From assembly GCA_004377185.1 (NCBI GenBank), contig SOIM01000012.1:100998-164997 (forward strand): 64,000 nucleotides of DNA, in the 5' to 3' direction. A program made the position numbers and the translations under genes. Position 1 is the stretch's first letter. Every line of letters begins with the position of its first letter. Shown piece after piece: positions 62,070 to 64,000 of this stretch. This DNA is from Methanomassiliicoccales archaeon. Lineage in GTDB: Archaea > Thermoplasmatota > Thermoplasmata > RBG-16-68-12 > SOIM01. The notes beneath the pieces were generated by a model. The model was not told the origin of the DNA. It made no database searches and worked only from the letters and a program-made list of their open reading frames with translations.

Positions 62070-63119
62070 CTATTCAGAGATCTGGAAACCACAATCTCCA
62101 ATGTAGAAGATATCGTTGTCACAGAACTTGCAGTCCACATCAGTTCTCTTGAAGTGCTTCGTCTTCGGGTCAATTTCAAGGTTCCCCGCCTCATACTCTT
62201 CTTTGAGGGCGTCAACGATGCGATCCTGCGCATTGAGTGAATAGTAGACACCGCTGATTGCTTGAGGATGGGGTGAGAATATCACCCTTATCCTTTTTCC
62301 TTTGAGTGTCATGACGTATTTGTTGTTTGCCAATATGTTGGCGTAGTTGTCATTGGGATCAGGGACATTGTTCGGGTCGAACTCTTCTCGGTATTTGGCC
62401 ACGAATTTCTTCATGATTGCCTTGCCGAAAATAATGACTGCCTTGGGCATGCTCTGCTCGAATTGCTTTCGAAAGAACCCGCGGTTGTCAAAACACTCCT
62501 CGACAATGCCCTTTTCAGTGGCAGAATCCATGTTCCAACCCGGCGAGTGGCAAACGACGAAGTTGTAGTAGGAGACGTCGTCACCAAGGCTGAGGTCGGC
62601 ATCCTGGACGTTTATGGCATTCTTGAACGCTGTCAGTATCGCGTCGTACTTCACGTACATGGAGACATATTCTCTATCCATGGGAACTCTTTCACCCTCC
62701 TTCAATACGAAAATGCCATCGACGAGATGGCTTTGATAGAAGTCGTCAGCGATGCTGTACTTGAAGGTCGTCCTGTACCTGAAGTGCTTTGCATATTGCT
62801 GTATGTCGTCAAAGTAAGGATAGATGCGTTCAGGCTGGGTCGCGCCTCTCAGATTCGGGTTCAACCCGACTGACATTATCGGTGCCCTTCTGCAACCGGA
62901 GAGGAGCTCGGGCACCAGGTACCTTTTTCCCACGTATTTTCCTTCAATATAACCGAGGTATCCAGTATTCTGATCCTGAACTTCTACGTCATAGACGTTG
63001 AATATCGCAGGTATATCTTCTGATTCTCCTGGTTTGTCGAACTAATCTCCGGGCATGTTGAACCATCTGCACTCGTGGTCTCCTCCTTCGTAGTAGTTGC
63101 GGCAGGCTCTGCAGGTCAT
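62070..63119 (-). CDS. Uracil-DNA-glycosylase-like protein with an in-frame TAG codon
   Basis: From GTG 62933 onwards 287 residues are readable. PIMSVGLNPN, VVCHSPGWN, AVIIFGKAIMKKF and VIFSPHPQAISGVYYS recall the UDG fold (GLNPG, P-H-P). A Cys pair at each end (RACRNYY and DVDCKFC) suggests zinc or an Fe-S site. Coding continues upstream without any start codon for 36 residues (FDKPGESEDIPAIFNVYDVEVQDQNTGYLGYIEGKY). It then hits TAG at 63042-63044, and continues in the same frame for 25 residues to ATG 63119 (MTCRACRNYYEGGDHECRWF). Readthrough, a broken gene or a sequencing error are all possible; similarity to UDG is at fold level only. Confidence 0.5.
63042..63044 (-). other. In-frame TAG within an otherwise continuous coding frame
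   Basis: Codon TAG separates protein-like residues on both sides in one frame (HECRWFNMPGD before, FDKPGESEDIP after), with no start codon for the next 36 codons. TAG is the pyrrolysine codon in some Thermoplasmatota and methanogens, but TAG is also used as an ordinary stop elsewhere in this window. Confidence 0.5.
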
Positions 63120-63163
63120 TGTTTCCCAGATGATCCGAACCTCATAGGGCAATGCCGGCTCCT

Positions 63164-63298
63164 TCACCTCGACGTCACCCAATTTCGAAACGGCTTGTCC
63201 ATCAAACGGAGATTGCTTAAGGACGCGATTCCCGCACCGATAAGTCTCGCCTCGTATGTGGGACCAATCCCCTCGATCTTTTCAGATAACTCTCCCAT
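63164..63298 (-). CDS. Small helix-hairpin-helix protein (possible frameshift into the downstream gene)
   Basis: ATG 63298 is preceded by GGAGGAGGG. The 44-codon frame encodes MGELSEKIEGIGPTYEARL followed by IGAGIASLSNLRLMDK, a clear helix-hairpin-helix (G-I-G ... G-I-x-S-L). The end (PFRNWVTSR) is not protein-like. A one-base shift near 63190 would join it to the frame that contains MTCRACRNYY. So it is either a small gene or the N-terminus of the TAG-containing gene. Confidence 0.5.
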   Translation of the reverse strand: MGELSEKIEGIGPTYEARLIGAGIASLSNLRLMDKPFRNWVTSR

Positions 63299-63319
63299 TG
63301 TTATCCCTCCTCCGTGAAG

Positions 63320-63487
63320 TCAATCGAATGTTTCTATATAATTCTTGTTGCCCAACAAGATGTCGACCGTTTGAAACGGAGTCTCTGCCAGCATCCTGAG
63401 GTCCAGTATGCCCTTTTTGACAAGGGCTTCCGAGAATTGGCTGTCAATCCCTTCTATCTCCTGAAGAATGGCCATCGATTTCCACAT
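63320..63487 (-). CDS. Helix-hairpin-helix protein, start uncertain
   Basis: The translated tail LQEIEGIDSQFSEALVKKGILDLRMLAETPFQTVDILLGNKNYIETFD is a DUF4332-like helix-hairpin-helix (EIEGID...KKGI.DLRMLAE). The frame is open from 63595, but the upstream residues look less convincing; ATG 63487 or 63475 are candidates. Its stop is 21 bases before the next HhH start, suggesting one operon of 63320-63487, 63164-63298 and the UDG-like gene. Confidence 0.55.
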   Translation of the reverse strand: MWKSMAILQEIEGIDSQFSEALVKKGILDLRMLAETPFQTVDILLGNKNYIETFD

Positions 63488-63755
63488 GTTCAGCAACGTG
63501 GTGCGGATGCCGGCGAGTTGGCTTATCTCGGCTGCTGCCAATCGATGATTTCCTCGTGTTCGGCTGTGCTTGGAATAATTCCTGCTTCCTCGCATTCCAC
63601 TATCTTCTCGTGGTGATATTCCGAATCAAGTGAACTACCACACCCTGAAGGATGTGGCATCTTGACAGGGTCAGCCGGTGAAGGCTTCTAGAGTCGATTG
63701 TACATCCCCCACCATGGAGGCACGGGGAGGCCTTGGGTCGACGGTCTGGGGCTCC

Positions 63756-64000
63756 CTAAACCAGTTGAGGTGTCTCCTCCGTCCTTCTCTTCTCTTCCGC
63801 AACCTGGGTCGCGATCTTCTTGACTTCTTCTTCCCACTGAGACAGATGCTCCCTCTGCTTCCCTATCTCCTCTCCCCATCGTTCCAGCTGTTCCTTGTCC
63901 TTCTTTATCTCCTCTGCCCACTTGGAAAGCGTGTCGTGCCATTCCCGCAGCTCAGCTTCTCTCGACTTCAAATCCTTCTCATATTGGGACAACTCGGCAA
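63756..64000 (-). CDS. N-terminally incomplete coiled-coil protein
   Basis: The frame is open to the right edge. The visible ~80 residues are charged coiled coil with heptad hydrophobics (SREAELREWHDTLSKWAEEIKKDKEQLERWGEEIGKQREHLSQWEEEVKKI). Trp recur about every 14 residues in W-x-E/D-E-I/V, so there is an internal repeat. Function unknown. Confidence 0.7.
   Translation of the reverse strand, partial: AELSQYEKDLKSREAELREWHDTLSKWAEEIKKDKEQLERWGEEIGKQREHLSQWEEEVKKIATQVAEEKRRTEETPQLV

Noticed and set aside
61935..62240. Plus-strand 101-codon frame behind a strong TATA-like box
   Set aside because: Its second half is antisense to the UDG-like gene and its content is not protein-like; the box may serve a non-coding transcript or nothing.
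63320..63595. Full 91-codon frame as one real protein
   Set aside because: Only the last ~50 codons look like a helix-hairpin-helix; the earlier part (RGSRNYSKHSRTRGNHR) lacks protein-like patterning, so a later start is preferred.

Overview
The window reads as an archaeal chromosome segment, most likely from Thermoplasmatota or a close euryarchaeal relative. Support comes from an archaeal/eukaryotic-type glycyl-tRNA synthetase, Elp3, archaeal phosphoglycerate kinase, a ThiC with a short C-terminal cysteine motif, tRNA genes without encoded CCA, TATA-like boxes about 25-35 bp upstream of apparently leaderless starts, DUF835 proteins and a Ras-like GTPase. The exact lineage cannot be fixed from this sequence alone.

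Layout. 1-27.4 kb is mostly housekeeping and surface functions. In order: a partial helical protein; a DnaA-type AAA+ ATPase fused to DUF835; pgk; a PKD-domain surface protein; a thioredoxin; tRNA-Thr and thiC; an amidohydrolase/CBS/glyS/PP-loop run; a DUF835/unknown/small-GTPase run; elp3; a three-gene winged-helix/beta-rich/winged-helix operon; a giant thrombospondin-3-repeat protein; an HxlR regulator divergent from a DUF5320-like gene across a visible operator; tRNA-Leu; a metallo-beta-lactamase nuclease; a PPC-domain protein; and an MFS transporter.

27.4-51.5 kb is accessory. It begins with a tyrosine recombinase, and an imperfect repeat at about 28.63 kb recurs at about 51.34 kb. Between these lie a DUF4062-like protein, a zinc-finger coiled-coil protein, about 1.6 kb of stacked short tandem repeats ending in a nine-copy 33-bp array, a graveyard of gene fragments (transposase, secreted protein, STAND-like ATPase), a GC-rich structured non-coding block, a row of small genes, a type IIG-like restriction-methyltransferase, a winged-helix regulator with a repeated operator-like motif, a SIR2-TPR protein, several small membrane proteins, and a PD-(D/E)XK-like protein. 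It looks like a defence and mobile island.

52-60.7 kb carries three large exported proteins on one strand: a NosD-type beta-helix protein, a PKD protein and an S8 subtilisin-like protease. They share C-terminal modules with one another, with the 4-6.5 kb surface protein and with a fossil fragment inside the island. 61-64 kb holds a two-domain winged-helix regulator and a cluster of helix-hairpin-helix fragments. These lead into a uracil-DNA-glycosylase-like gene whose coding frame runs through an in-frame TAG. The window ends in a partial coiled-coil gene.

The most unusual items are the DnaA-DUF835 fusion, the repeat complex at 31.2-32.85 kb, the structured block at 35.1-35.3 kb, the flanking repeat pair and the in-frame amber codon at 63042-63044.
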